7,971 bases of DNA from JBFWNZ01 sp050250795 (GCA_050250795.1 JBFWNZ010000172.1:1-7971); one strand, 5' to 3'; shown: positions 1 to 6,755, counted from the stretch's first letter. Notes: generated by a model not told the origin, from the sequence alone. Made by a program: numbers and translations.

Positions 1-138
1 CGCAATCGCGATGACCATGCCGGCGATGCCGAACATGTTGCCTTGCCGCGCCGTCTCGGGCGAGGACAGGCCGCGGAGGGCCATGATGAAGAGAATGCTG
101 GCCGCCAGATAGGCGAAGGCCGAAAGATTGGCGCTCAT
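1..138 (-). CDS. pntB: NAD(P) transhydrogenase subunit beta PntB, N-terminal part only
   Basis: Only the first 46 codons are present; the gene runs off the left edge. PntB carries most of the membrane domain (domain II) and the NADP(H)-binding domain III of the proton-translocating transhydrogenase, which drives hydride transfer from NADH to NADP+ in the inner membrane. The visible protein begins MSANLSAFAYLAASILFIMA, a first membrane helix, followed by the PntB signature ALRGLSSPETARQGN at about residues 20-34 and the start of a second hydrophobic stretch (IAGMVIAIA). The ATG at 136-138 lies 13 bases after the pntAB stop and is preceded by a G-rich run (GGGGG) that can serve as a weak ribosome binding site. 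The order pntAA-pntAB-pntB is the classic alphaproteobacterial arrangement. Identity rests on the N-terminal signature plus context, so it is strong although the NADP domain is outside the window. Confidence 0.95.
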   Translation of the reverse strand, partial: MSANLSAFAYLAASILFIMALRGLSSPETARQGNMFGIAGMVIAIA

Positions 139-151
139 CGGTGCGGCCCCC

Positions 152-571
152 TTATCGCTTCTTCTTCTTGTACATCTGCAGCATTCGTCGCGTGACGATG
201 AAGCCGCCGAAGATGTTCACAGAAGCCAGGACAACCGCGAGGAAGCCCATGATCTTGGAGATGTCCATCCCGGCCGGGCCGGCCGCGATCAGCGCGCCGA
301 CGATGATCACCGAGGAGATGGCGTTGGTGACGCTCATCAGCGGCGAATGCAGTGCCGGCGTGACGTGCCAGACGACGTAGTAGCCGACGAACACGGCCAG
401 CACGAAGATGCTGAACAGGAAGATGAACTTGTCGCCCCCCGCCATCGCGGCATGCGCCGGCTCGGGCGAAATCTGGGTCGCCTGGATCAGCAGCGCCTCG
501 GCCTTGCGGGCAAGCGCCGCTGCCTGATCGGCCAGGTCGTTGGCCGTCTTGATCAGCGTATCGCGGTCCAT
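152..571 (-). CDS. pntAB: NAD(P) transhydrogenase subunit alpha part 2 (membrane part, PntAB)
   Basis: This is the small membrane subunit of the split-alpha proton-translocating transhydrogenase. At 139 residues it has the usual size for PntAB proteins of the Rhodospirillum rubrum type. Residues 1-45 form a charged, alanine-rich leader that is probably helical. Three hydrophobic segments follow at about 49-68, 78-98 and 105-127, and the protein ends in a basic YKKKKR tail expected on the cytoplasmic side. The stretch HVTPALHSPLMSVTNAISS (69-87) is the highly conserved PntA loop and helix. The subunit forms part of domain II, the proton channel, together with PntB. The ATG at 569-571 follows the pntAA stop with three bases between them, so translation is probably coupled. 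In many other bacteria this region is fused to the NAD-binding part as a single PntA. Confidence 0.97.
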   Translation of the reverse strand: MDRDTLIKTANDLADQAAALARKAEALLIQATQISPEPAHAAMAGGDKFIFLFSIFVLAVFVGYYVVWHVTPALHSPLMSVTNAISSVIIVGALIAAGPAGMDISKIMGFLAVVLASVNIFGGFIVTRRMLQMYKKKKR

Positions 572-574
572 GGC

Positions 575-1807
575 CTACTCCCCCTTGGACTTCGTCGCAC
601 GCGGCTTGCGCGCCGGCTTGGCCGCCGCCGCCGCGGGCGCAGATGCCGGCGCCTTGGCCACCGCCTCCTTGACCGCCGCCAGCACGATCTCCCCGTCGCG
701 CGTCACCAGCGTGCCGGCGACCGTCTCGTCCTCCATCTTGATGACGAGCGTCTTGCTGTCCTTGTCGATCAGCGGCGACAGGAAGTTGAACAGGTTGCGC
801 GCAAACAGCTTGCTCGTATCCTCCGCGACTAGTGCGGGGATGTTCGCCGGCCCGACGATCTTGACCCCGTGCTTGATCACGGTGGCGCCGTGCTTGGCGC
901 CTTCGACGTTGCCGCCGGCCTCGACCGCCATGTCGACGATCACGGCGCCGGACTTCATCGTCCGCAGCATCGCGTCGGACACCAGCCGCGGCGCCGGACG
1001 GCCGGGGATCAGGGCCGTGGTGATGACCACGTCCTGCTTCGGCAGGTGCTCCGCGACGAGCTGGGCCTGCTTGGTCTGATACTCCGCGCTCATCGGCTTG
1101 GCGTATCCGGCTGCCGTCTGCGCCTGCTTGAATTCCTCGTCCTCGACCGCAACGAAGGTGCCGCCGAGCGATTCGACCTGCTCCTTCGTCGCGGGGCGAA
1201 CATCGGTCGCGGAGACGATGGCGCCCAGACGCTTGGCCGTCGCGATCGCCTGAAGGCCGGCAACGCCCGCCCCCATCACGAACACGCGGGCCGGCGGCAC
1301 GGTGCCGGCGGCCGTCATCATCATCGGAAAGGCACGCGGCAAGTGCACCGCAGCATCGAGCACGGCGCGATAGCCTGCGAGGTTCGACTGCGAGGAGAGC
1401 ACGTCCATCGACTGCGCACGGCTGATGCGGGGCATCAGCTCCATCGCGAAGCCGGTGATGCCCTTTGCGGCCATCGCCTGCACGAAGGCCGGCTGCGTCA
1501 GCGCGCCCATCTGACAGACGAGCGCCTGCCCCTTGGCGAAGGGTGCAAGTTCGTCCGCCCCCTCATCGGCCAGCATCGGCCGCTGGACCTTGAGAACGAT
1601 GTCGGCACCCGACACGGCAGCAGCGGCATTCGCCGCGATGCTCGCACCGGCAGCCTTGAAGGCCTCATCCGGCAATGCCGCATCGGCCCCCGCTCCCGTC
1701 TCAACCGCCACCTCGGCGCCGATCTGGATAAACTTCTTCACCGTTTCCGGCGATGCGGCGACGCGCGTCTCGTGCGGCCGCCGTTCCTTCAAAATCGCGA
1801 TCTTCAT
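575..1807 (-). CDS. pntAA: NAD(P) transhydrogenase subunit alpha part 1 (NAD(H)-binding domain I, PntAA)
   Basis: This is the soluble cytoplasmic domain I, which binds NAD(H) and passes hydride to NADP+ on domain III of PntB. I place the start at 1805-1807, giving 410 residues beginning MKIAILKERRPHETRVA, the standard PntA/alanine dehydrogenase N-terminus. A G-rich ribosome binding site (GGGGACGG) lies a few bases upstream. An in-frame ATG at 1844-1846 would add 13 residues without family character. Visible motifs are KVQRP (73-77), PRISRAQSMDVLSSQ (126-140), the Rossmann loop GAGVAG (179-184) with the ribose-binding acid D202 in TDVRP, DMAVEAGGN (292-300) and GPANIPALVAEDTS (319-332). Residues from about 384 onward are an Ala/Pro/Lys tail that looks like an added low-complexity linker. 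The gene is followed by pntAB after three bases. Alanine dehydrogenase is related but is excluded by the downstream membrane subunits. Confidence 0.97.
   Translation of the reverse strand: MKIAILKERRPHETRVAASPETVKKFIQIGAEVAVETGAGADAALPDEAFKAAGASIAANAAAAVSGADIVLKVQRPMLADEGADELAPFAKGQALVCQMGALTQPAFVQAMAAKGITGFAMELMPRISRAQSMDVLSSQSNLAGYRAVLDAAVHLPRAFPMMMTAAGTVPPARVFVMGAGVAGLQAIATAKRLGAIVSATDVRPATKEQVESLGGTFVAVEDEEFKQAQTAAGYAKPMSAEYQTKQAQLVAEHLPKQDVVITTALIPGRPAPRLVSDAMLRTMKSGAVIVDMAVEAGGNVEGAKHGATVIKHGVKIVGPANIPALVAEDTSKLFARNLFNFLSPLIDKDSKTLVIKMEDETVAGTLVTRDGEIVLAAVKEAVAKAPASAPAAAAAKPARKPRATKSKGE
578..586 (-). promoter_or_regulatory. Ribosome binding site of pntAB inside the end of pntAA
   Basis: On the minus strand the last codons of pntAA read AAGGGGGAG just before the TAG stop, and the pntAB ATG follows six bases after the GGAG. 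The site therefore lies within pntAA coding sequence, which suits coupled translation of the two halves of the alpha subunit. Confidence 0.7.
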
Positions 1808-1844
1808 TCGACCGTCCCCAATTGGACCCCGGACGTTGCGGCGC

Positions 1845-1873
1845 ACAATGACAGGAGGGCCGCCCGATGTGAA
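1845..1873 (-). promoter_or_regulatory. Possible promoter for the pnt operon
   Basis: In the 102-base gap between the crotonase stop and pntAA, the minus strand has TTCACA (1868-1873, five of six to the sigma-70 -35 consensus), a 17-base spacer, then CATTGT (1845-1850, three of six to the -10 consensus). Transcription would begin near 1838, about 30 bases before the pntAA ATG. The -10 match is poor, so the site is only a candidate. The gap shows no clear hairpin plus T-run terminator, so read-through from the crotonase gene is also possible. Confidence 0.25.
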
Positions 1874-1909
1874 GGCCGGGATGCGACCGACTCGCGATTT
1901 TCGGGGAGG

Positions 1910-2671
1910 TCAGCTCCGTCCAGCCGCCTTCAACGTCGCCGCACGGAAGGCCCGTATCCGGTCGACCAGTCCCGGCCGACCCGCCGACCGCACCAGGGTT
2001 GCCATATCCAGGTCCCTGGTGTCGGCGGCTGTGGTCGCGAACAGCATGGCACTGGCGTCCGGCGCCAGCGTTTGCGCCGCCTTGGCGGCCCCTTCCACGA
2101 ATTGCGGCCAGTCCTCCTCGCCCAGGATATGGGTCGCGAAGCCAAGCGAATGCGCCTCCTCGGCACCGAAGGTCGCGATCTCGTTCTGGATGCGGCGCGC
2201 GGCGTCCGCGCCGATACGTGCGACAAGGCGCCGCGTGCCCAGCAGGATGCCGAAACCGAGGCCGGGCATGCGAAACGTCGTGCCCGGCGTCACCACGCGC
2301 TGGCTGCAGGCCGCGAACAGATCGGTTCCCGCCCCCATGACCCGCCCCTTGCCAAGCGCGATGGTCGGCTTCGGCGCATGCCAGACGGCCTGGAGAAGCA
2401 TCTCGATCCGGATGAGGCGCCACAGCATGTCGCCATCGCTCACCGCACCGGGGCCATCGAGTATGTCCGTATCGGCGAGGTCGAACCCGCCGCAGAAATG
2501 CTTGCCGACGCCGTCGAACAGGATGACACGTCCGTCATCCGTGCCGGCCGCCTCCACCGCCGCCAGCAATGCCTCGGCCAGTTCGGGGTTCAGCGCGTTC
2601 GCCTTGTCGGCGCGGTTGAGGGTGATGCGCGTGACCGGCCCTTCGCGCCGGGTCAGGACAAGTTCGGACAT
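1910..2671 (-). CDS. Enoyl-CoA hydratase/isomerase (crotonase) family protein with altered active site
   Basis: The 253-residue protein begins MSELVLTRREGPVTRITLNR, the usual crotonase first strand, and has the family's normal length. The ATG at 2669-2671 has GGGGAAA eight bases upstream; the open frame extends further up but that part is not family-like. The first oxyanion-hole region is HFCGGFDL (58-65) and the second is GRVMGAGTDLFAAC (109-122), so acyl-CoA binding looks intact. The two catalytic glutamates of classic enoyl-CoA hydratases are not conserved: the first is D117 and the second, normally in an F-x-x-P-E context, is G137 (FRMPG, 133-137). It is therefore unlikely to be an ordinary hydratase; isomerase, hydrolase, decarboxylase or a non-catalytic role are all possible. 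The C-terminal helical part (about 200-253) is present. It lies 68 bases after the ABC1 kinase gene on the same strand. Family is confident; reaction is unknown. Confidence 0.9.
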   Translation of the reverse strand: MSELVLTRREGPVTRITLNRADKANALNPELAEALLAAVEAAGTDDGRVILFDGVGKHFCGGFDLADTDILDGPGAVSDGDMLWRLIRIEMLLQAVWHAPKPTIALGKGRVMGAGTDLFAACSQRVVTPGTTFRMPGLGFGILLGTRRLVARIGADAARRIQNEIATFGAEEAHSLGFATHILGEEDWPQFVEGAAKAAQTLAPDASAMLFATTAADTRDLDMATLVRSAGRPGLVDRIRAFRAATLKAAGRS

Positions 2672-2739
2672 CGGATGCGTTTCCCCGTCGGTTGGCAACG
2701 GCGGCGAAACTAGCACGGCTCGTCCATCCGCCCCATGCG

Positions 2740-4083
2740 TCAGGCGGGCGTCAGCCCCGCGGTATCGAGGGCCTGCCGCTGGCGGCGCTCCAACCCTTCC
2801 AGATCGAAATCGTCGATCATCTCGTGAAACAGGCGGTGCCAATTGATCTCGGCACGCAGCTGCATGAACACGGCACCTAATCCCACCGCCGCCCGATCCA
2901 TGAACACGAATTCGCGCGGCGGCGTCACGCCCCCAATGCGCCGCAGTTCGCGATGAACCCGGCCGGCGACCTCGGCGCCATAGAGGCCGCTCTCACTTTC
3001 CTGAATGCGCTGCACGCCGTCCTTCAGCAATGGCGCGTACAGGAACCCGGCCCAGATGTTCAGCGTGTCGATAACCTCGCGCCGCAGATCGGTGAAACCC
3101 CATGTCCGATACGCCTCGACCGCAAGGTCGCGGTCGCCGTCCCGCAGGGCGCGGTACAGGTCGATCACCCCTTTCACGAAGCTGGGCTTGAAAATGCGAA
3201 TGCAGCCGAAATCGAGCAGGTTCAGCGTCCCACCCTGCCGCACGCCATAATTCCCCGGATGCGGATCGCCATGGATTACCGCGTACCCATAGAACGGCAC
3301 GTACCAGGCCCGGAACAGCGCGCGGGCGATGGCGTTGCGGGTCTCCGCCGGCGCTTCGCGGAATTCCAGCAGCGGCCGGCCCTCCAGCCAGGTCATGGTC
3401 AGCAGGCGCCGCGTGGACAATTCATCGATCCGTTCGGGTACACGCACCGCGTCTTCGGCCGACAGCATGGCCCGGTAGAGCGCCATGTGCCGGCCCTCGC
3501 GCACGTAATCCAGTTCCTCGCGCAGGCGGGCCGCGATCTCTTCGTGGATTCTCGCCGTGTCGATGGCGCGGTCGCCCCGCGCATACAGGCGAAACACCAG
3601 CGCCAATTGGGAAAGATCGGCCTCGACGGCAGAGGCCATGTCCGGATACTGCAGCTTGCAGGCAAGCTCGCGGCCGGCATGGTCCCTGGCGCGGTGCACC
3701 TGGCCCAGCGACGCGGCATGCGCCGCAGCCCGGTCGAAGGATGCGAAGCGCGACGGCCAGTCCGGTCCCAGTTCCGCCGCCATCCGCCGCTTCACGAAGG
3801 GCCACCCCATCGCCGGCGCATTGGCCTGCAATGTGCGCAATTCGCGCGCATAGGCGTCGGGCAGCGCATCCGGGATGGTCGCCAGGATCTGCGCGACCTT
3901 CATCAGGGGCCCCTTGATGCCCCCCAGCGCAGCGGTCAATTCGCCGGCATGGCGTTCGCCGTCGATGGCCATGCCGAGATAGCGCGCACCCGCCATCCGC
4001 GCTGCCAGCCCGCCGACGGCACCGCCGACCCGCGCATAGCGGCGAACCCGGCCCCCAAGGGTATTGTCGTCACGCCCCGCCAT
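2740..4083 (-). CDS. ABC1/AarF (UbiB-like) atypical kinase family protein
   Basis: The 447-residue protein belongs to the ABC1 family (UbiB, COQ8/ADCK), whose members act as atypical kinases or ATPases in ubiquinone and lipid metabolism. The KxGQ-type helix reads GPLMKVAQILATIPDALP (58-75), with Ala replacing Gly. The alanine-rich nucleotide loop is AAHAASLGQVH (120-130) and the ATP lysine is probably K143 in ACKLQYP. E154 in VEADLSQL is a likely partner acid. The catalytic loop is HGDPHPGN (271-278, D273) and the metal motif is DFG (291-293). Unlike E. coli UbiB there is no hydrophobic C-terminal anchor; the end (about 412-447) is charged and helical, so the protein is likely soluble or peripheral. 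The ATG at 4081-4083 has only a weak GAG upstream. It sits 29 bases after the hydrolase gene, suggesting co-transcription. Family is very clear; the substrate is not known, and it need not be the true UbiB. Confidence 0.95.
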   Translation of the reverse strand: MAGRDDNTLGGRVRRYARVGGAVGGLAARMAGARYLGMAIDGERHAGELTAALGGIKGPLMKVAQILATIPDALPDAYARELRTLQANAPAMGWPFVKRRMAAELGPDWPSRFASFDRAAAHAASLGQVHRARDHAGRELACKLQYPDMASAVEADLSQLALVFRLYARGDRAIDTARIHEEIAARLREELDYVREGRHMALYRAMLSAEDAVRVPERIDELSTRRLLTMTWLEGRPLLEFREAPAETRNAIARALFRAWYVPFYGYAVIHGDPHPGNYGVRQGGTLNLLDFGCIRIFKPSFVKGVIDLYRALRDGDRDLAVEAYRTWGFTDLRREVIDTLNIWAGFLYAPLLKDGVQRIQESESGLYGAEVAGRVHRELRRIGGVTPPREFVFMDRAAVGLGAVFMQLRAEINWHRLFHEMIDDFDLEGLERRQRQALDTAGLTPA

Positions 4084-4112
4084 GGACGCTCATATGGGCA
4101 TGGCCGCGGCCC

Positions 4113-4928
4113 TCAGAAACCCTGGACATCCAGCCACTCGGCGACCCGCTCCGCCACCCGCTCCCAGCGCGGATCGAGCATCAGGCCATGCGGCAGGTCC
4201 GGCATGATCTCTGCGGTCACGCCATATCGCCTTGCCGTGGCCCGGACGAAGGCCGGCGGGATCAGCGCATCGCGCGCACCGCTCAGAACCAATGTCGGGA
4301 TCGCGGCAATCCGGCTCGAATCGACAAGGTCCGCCCCGAGCATATCCATCGTGGCGGCATTCGACTCGCGCCGCATCCGCACGAAATGGCGCATCGTCTC
4401 GGATGGGGTGGAAACATCGGTGAACAAGGCGTCGTGCAGCGCACGCGCGTCGCTCGGCCGGCCGTCGGACATCTGGATCGAGGCGATCTCCGCATATGTC
4501 TGCGGCCGCCACCAGGCCAGCATCGCACTGGGACCGCCCAGACCGCTGGGCGGGACCGGCGCCAGCAGAACCACCGCCGGAACCGCCGCACGCTCCAAAT
4601 ATTTCTGCACGACGAATCCGCCCATAGAGTGACCGATCAGGATCGGCGGACCGCCGGTCGCCGCCCGAATTCCGGAAATCACCCGCGCGAGGTCGTCCAC
4701 ATAATCGGCAATCCGGTATCCGTCCTGGGCGGCATCGCCGGGACTGCGGCCATGCCCGCGCAGGCTGAGCGCCTGGGCGGTATAGCCGCGCCCCGCGAAC
4801 CAGGGCAGGAAATGCTCGTCCCAGCACCAGGCACCCGCAAAGGCACCGTGGACGAACAGCAATGGAACCGGATGCGGCGATCCGGCGGGCTGGCGGACGA
4901 TCACCTCCAGCCCCGGATCGGGTCTCAC
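4113..4928 (-). CDS. Alpha/beta fold hydrolase
   Basis: This is a 271-residue alpha/beta hydrolase of normal family length with no signal peptide, so probably cytoplasmic. The oxyanion strand is PLLFVHGAF (22-30). SLRGHGRSPG (55-64) is the usual loop before the lid region. The nucleophile elbow is GHSMGG with S101, the acid is D220 in LSGARDALIPP, and the general base is H247 in DLPHGLML, so the catalytic triad is complete. The start is GTG at 4926-4928; no other good start exists before residue 102. This GTG overlaps the TGA of the peptidase gene as GTGA, a 4-base overlap that implies translational coupling, and the ribosome binding site is otherwise weak. Possible activities include carboxylesterase, lipase-like, thioesterase or haloalkane/epoxide-type hydrolysis; the sequence alone does not separate these. 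The ABC1 kinase gene follows after a short gap. Confidence 0.93.
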   Translation of the reverse strand: MRPDPGLEVIVRQPAGSPHPVPLLFVHGAFAGAWCWDEHFLPWFAGRGYTAQALSLRGHGRSPGDAAQDGYRIADYVDDLARVISGIRAATGGPPILIGHSMGGFVVQKYLERAAVPAVVLLAPVPPSGLGGPSAMLAWWRPQTYAEIASIQMSDGRPSDARALHDALFTDVSTPSETMRHFVRMRRESNAATMDMLGADLVDSSRIAAIPTLVLSGARDALIPPAFVRATARRYGVTAEIMPDLPHGLMLDPRWERVAERVAEWLDVQGF

Positions 4929-6703
4929 AGGGCAGCGTCCAGTTCGTCGATCAGCCCTTCGAGGACGCCGAGGCCGCGATTCCAGAAGGCCGGATCGGCG
5001 GCATCGAGCCCGAACGGTGCCAGCAGTTCCTTGTGCCGCTTGCTGCCGCCGGCCCGCAGCATGTCGAGATACTTCGCCGCAAACCCCGCCTGCGCGTCCT
5101 GATAGACGGCATAGAGCGAGTTCACGAGACAGTCGCCGAACGCATAGGCGTAGACATAGAAGGGCGAATGGATGAAGTGGGGGATATAGGCCCAGAACAC
5201 CCGATAGCTGTCATGCAGGCGCAGCGCCGGCCCCAGGCTTTCGGTCTGCACGCCCATCCAGATATCGGCGATGTCGTCCGGCGTCAGCTCGCCCTTGCGG
5301 CGCTCGTCATGCACCCTGATCTCGAACTGGCAGAACGCGATCTGGCGCACCACCGTGTTGATCATGTCCTCGATCTTGGAGGCCAGCATCGCCCGGCGCC
5401 GCACCGGATCGGTGGTGGCGCGCAGCATCGCCTGGAAGGTCAGCATCTCGCCGAACACGGATGCCGTCTCGGCCAGGGTCAGCGGCGTGCCCGACATGAG
5501 CTGGCCCTGCCCGCCGGCCAGCACCTGATGCACGCCATGGCCCAGTTCGTGGGCAAGCGTCATCACGTCGCGCACCTTGCCCTGGTAGTTCAGCAGCAGA
5601 TAGGGATGGGCCGAGGGCACAGTCGGGTGCGCAAAGGCTCCGGACGCCTTGCCCGGGCGGGCCGGCGCGTCGATCCAGGCATTGTCGAAGAAGCGCTTGC
5701 CGACCTTCGCAAGGTCCGGCGAAAAGTCGCCATAGGCGCCGAGCACGGTCTCGCGCGCCTCGTTCCAGGAAACCGTCCGGTCGTCCTGATCCGGCGGCGG
5801 CGCGTTGCGGTCCCAGTAATCCAGCGCATCGACGCCGAACCACTTCGCCTTCAACGCGTAATAGCGGTGCGACAGCCGCGGATAGGCGTCGCGCACCGCC
5901 GAGACCAGCGCGTCAACGACCGGGTCTTCGACATAGTTCGACAGGTTGCGATACGAGATCGGCCGCGCATAACCGCGCCAGCGGTCGTCGACCTCCTTGT
6001 CCTTGGCCAGCGTGTTGGTGATGAGCGCAAAGGTCGAGACATTCGCGTTGAAGACCTTGCTGACGCTCTCCGCCGCGTCCTTGCGCTTGGTGCCGTCCGG
6101 ATCGGACATCAGGTTCAGCACTTCCGTCTCGGTCATCTCCTTGCCGCGAAAGGGGAACCGCAGCCCGGCGATAGTCTGGTCGAACAGCCGCACCCAGGCG
6201 GACCGTCCGGCGACGGAGCGCTCGTAGAGCATCCGCTCCATCTCTTCCGACAAATCATGGGCGCGAAAGGCGCGGACATCGCGCAGCCAGGGCTCATAGC
6301 GCGCCAGTTCCGGCGTCTTGAGCTGCGCGTCCAGGGTCGCATCCTCGACCCGGTTCAGTTCGAGCGTGAAGAAGATGAGATGCGTGCCGACCGCATTCAC
6401 CCGCTCGGCCATCGCCTGATAGAAGCGCCCGATCTTCGGGTCGCTGACATTTCCGGAATAGACGAGCTGGGCATAGCTGGACGCCCGTCCCAGCACCTCC
6501 TCGATCCGCTCATACTCGGCGACCGCCGCGCCGAGGGTCGCGCCGTCGATCTCGGCGAGACGGCCGCGATAGGCCTCGGCGAACTTGCGCGCATCGGCTT
6601 CCGCCGCGTCCAGGTCGCGGGTCAGTTCCGGCGAATCGGGGGCCGGGTAAAGGTCGGTCAGATCCCATTCGGGCAGCGGGCCCAGGGCGGCGGCATCGCT
6701 CAT
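4925..6703 (-). CDS. pepF: M3 family oligoendopeptidase (PepF type)
   Basis: This 592-residue zinc metallopeptidase of family M3 (oligoendopeptidase F, M3B branch) has the usual length of about 600. Such enzymes cut short peptides in the cytoplasm and help recycle peptides from protein turnover or uptake. The N-terminal helical PepF domain covers about residues 10-200, including PEWDLTDLYP at 11-20. The peptidase domain has HELGHGVHQ at 385-393, with HEXXH ligands H385 and H389 and catalytic E386. The third zinc ligand is E412 in LAETASVFGE. The substrate-binding stretch HSPFYVYAYAFG lies at 512-523. No signal peptide is seen. The ATG at 6701-6703 has a very good AAGGGAG ribosome binding site seven bases upstream; longer in-frame starts would run into the divergent gene. 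Its stop overlaps the hydrolase start. It is the probable first gene of the leftward transcript. Confidence 0.95.
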   Translation of the reverse strand: MSDAAALGPLPEWDLTDLYPAPDSPELTRDLDAAEADARKFAEAYRGRLAEIDGATLGAAVAEYERIEEVLGRASSYAQLVYSGNVSDPKIGRFYQAMAERVNAVGTHLIFFTLELNRVEDATLDAQLKTPELARYEPWLRDVRAFRAHDLSEEMERMLYERSVAGRSAWVRLFDQTIAGLRFPFRGKEMTETEVLNLMSDPDGTKRKDAAESVSKVFNANVSTFALITNTLAKDKEVDDRWRGYARPISYRNLSNYVEDPVVDALVSAVRDAYPRLSHRYYALKAKWFGVDALDYWDRNAPPPDQDDRTVSWNEARETVLGAYGDFSPDLAKVGKRFFDNAWIDAPARPGKASGAFAHPTVPSAHPYLLLNYQGKVRDVMTLAHELGHGVHQVLAGGQGQLMSGTPLTLAETASVFGEMLTFQAMLRATTDPVRRRAMLASKIEDMINTVVRQIAFCQFEIRVHDERRKGELTPDDIADIWMGVQTESLGPALRLHDSYRVFWAYIPHFIHSPFYVYAYAFGDCLVNSLYAVYQDAQAGFAAKYLDMLRAGGSKRHKELLAPFGLDAADPAFWNRGLGVLEGLIDELDAAL

Positions 6704-6707
6704 TCTT

Positions 6708-6734
6708 TTGCTCCCTTTCGCATCGCGATATAAG
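6708..6734 (+). promoter_or_regulatory. Possible promoter of the acyl-CoA synthetase gene
   Basis: On the plus strand TATAAG (6729-6734) matches five of six -10 positions. A TTG-containing box (TTGCTC, 6708-6713) stands 15 bases upstream, shorter than the ideal 17, so the -35 assignment is weak. Transcription would begin near 6741, leaving a leader of about 45 bases that contains the inverted repeat at 6745-6761. The -35 part overlaps the pepF ribosome binding region. Confidence 0.35.
6711..6717 (-). promoter_or_regulatory. Ribosome binding site of pepF
   Basis: On the minus strand AAGGGAG lies seven bases before the ATG at 6701-6703. It decides the peptidase start against upstream in-frame ATGs near 6787 and 7048, which have no family-like sequence and overlap the divergent gene. 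Confidence 0.75.
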
Positions 6735-6755
6735 ACCGCGGGAACGCGCCAGCAA
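6727..6755 (-). promoter_or_regulatory. Possible promoter of the pepF-hydrolase-ABC1 transcript
   Basis: On the minus strand TTGCTG (6750-6755) is followed after 17 bases by TATATC (6727-6732), a four-of-six -10 box in an otherwise very GC-rich region. Transcription would start near 6720, giving a short leader that begins close to the ribosome binding site. The -35 box matches only at TTG. It shares its AT-rich core with the candidate promoter on the other strand. Confidence 0.35.

Noticed and set aside
1853..1872. Plus-strand AGGAGGG followed seven bases later by ATG-TGA, a start-stop element
   Set aside because: It is followed by no plus-strand gene that it could regulate and lies opposite a leftward gene gap, so it is most likely chance.
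869..2713. Plus-strand open frame of 614 codons antisense to pntAA and the crotonase gene
   Set aside because: The product is Arg/Gly/His-rich without any domain and spans two well-identified minus-strand genes and their gap; long antisense frames are expected in GC-rich DNA.
2745..2761. Small GC hairpin (GCGGG/CCCGC) near the end of the ABC1 kinase gene as a terminator
   Set aside because: It lies inside coding sequence before the stop and has no following T-run on the minus strand, so there is no support for intrinsic termination.
4070..4093. Seven-codon minus-strand frame (MSVHGGA) overlapping the ABC1 kinase start as a leader peptide
   Set aside because: No ribosome binding site and no regulatory codon run; such a short overlapping frame is not distinguishable from chance.
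2953..4632. Plus-strand open frame of 559 codons antisense to the ABC1 kinase and hydrolase
   Set aside because: No recognisable domain and low-complexity Arg/Gln/Gly composition; it is the complement of two genes with full catalytic motifs.
4862..6733. Plus-strand open frame of 623 codons antisense to pepF
   Set aside because: Rich in Arg, Gly, His and Gln with no motif, and it mirrors the codon pattern of the peptidase gene with its intact HEXXH site.
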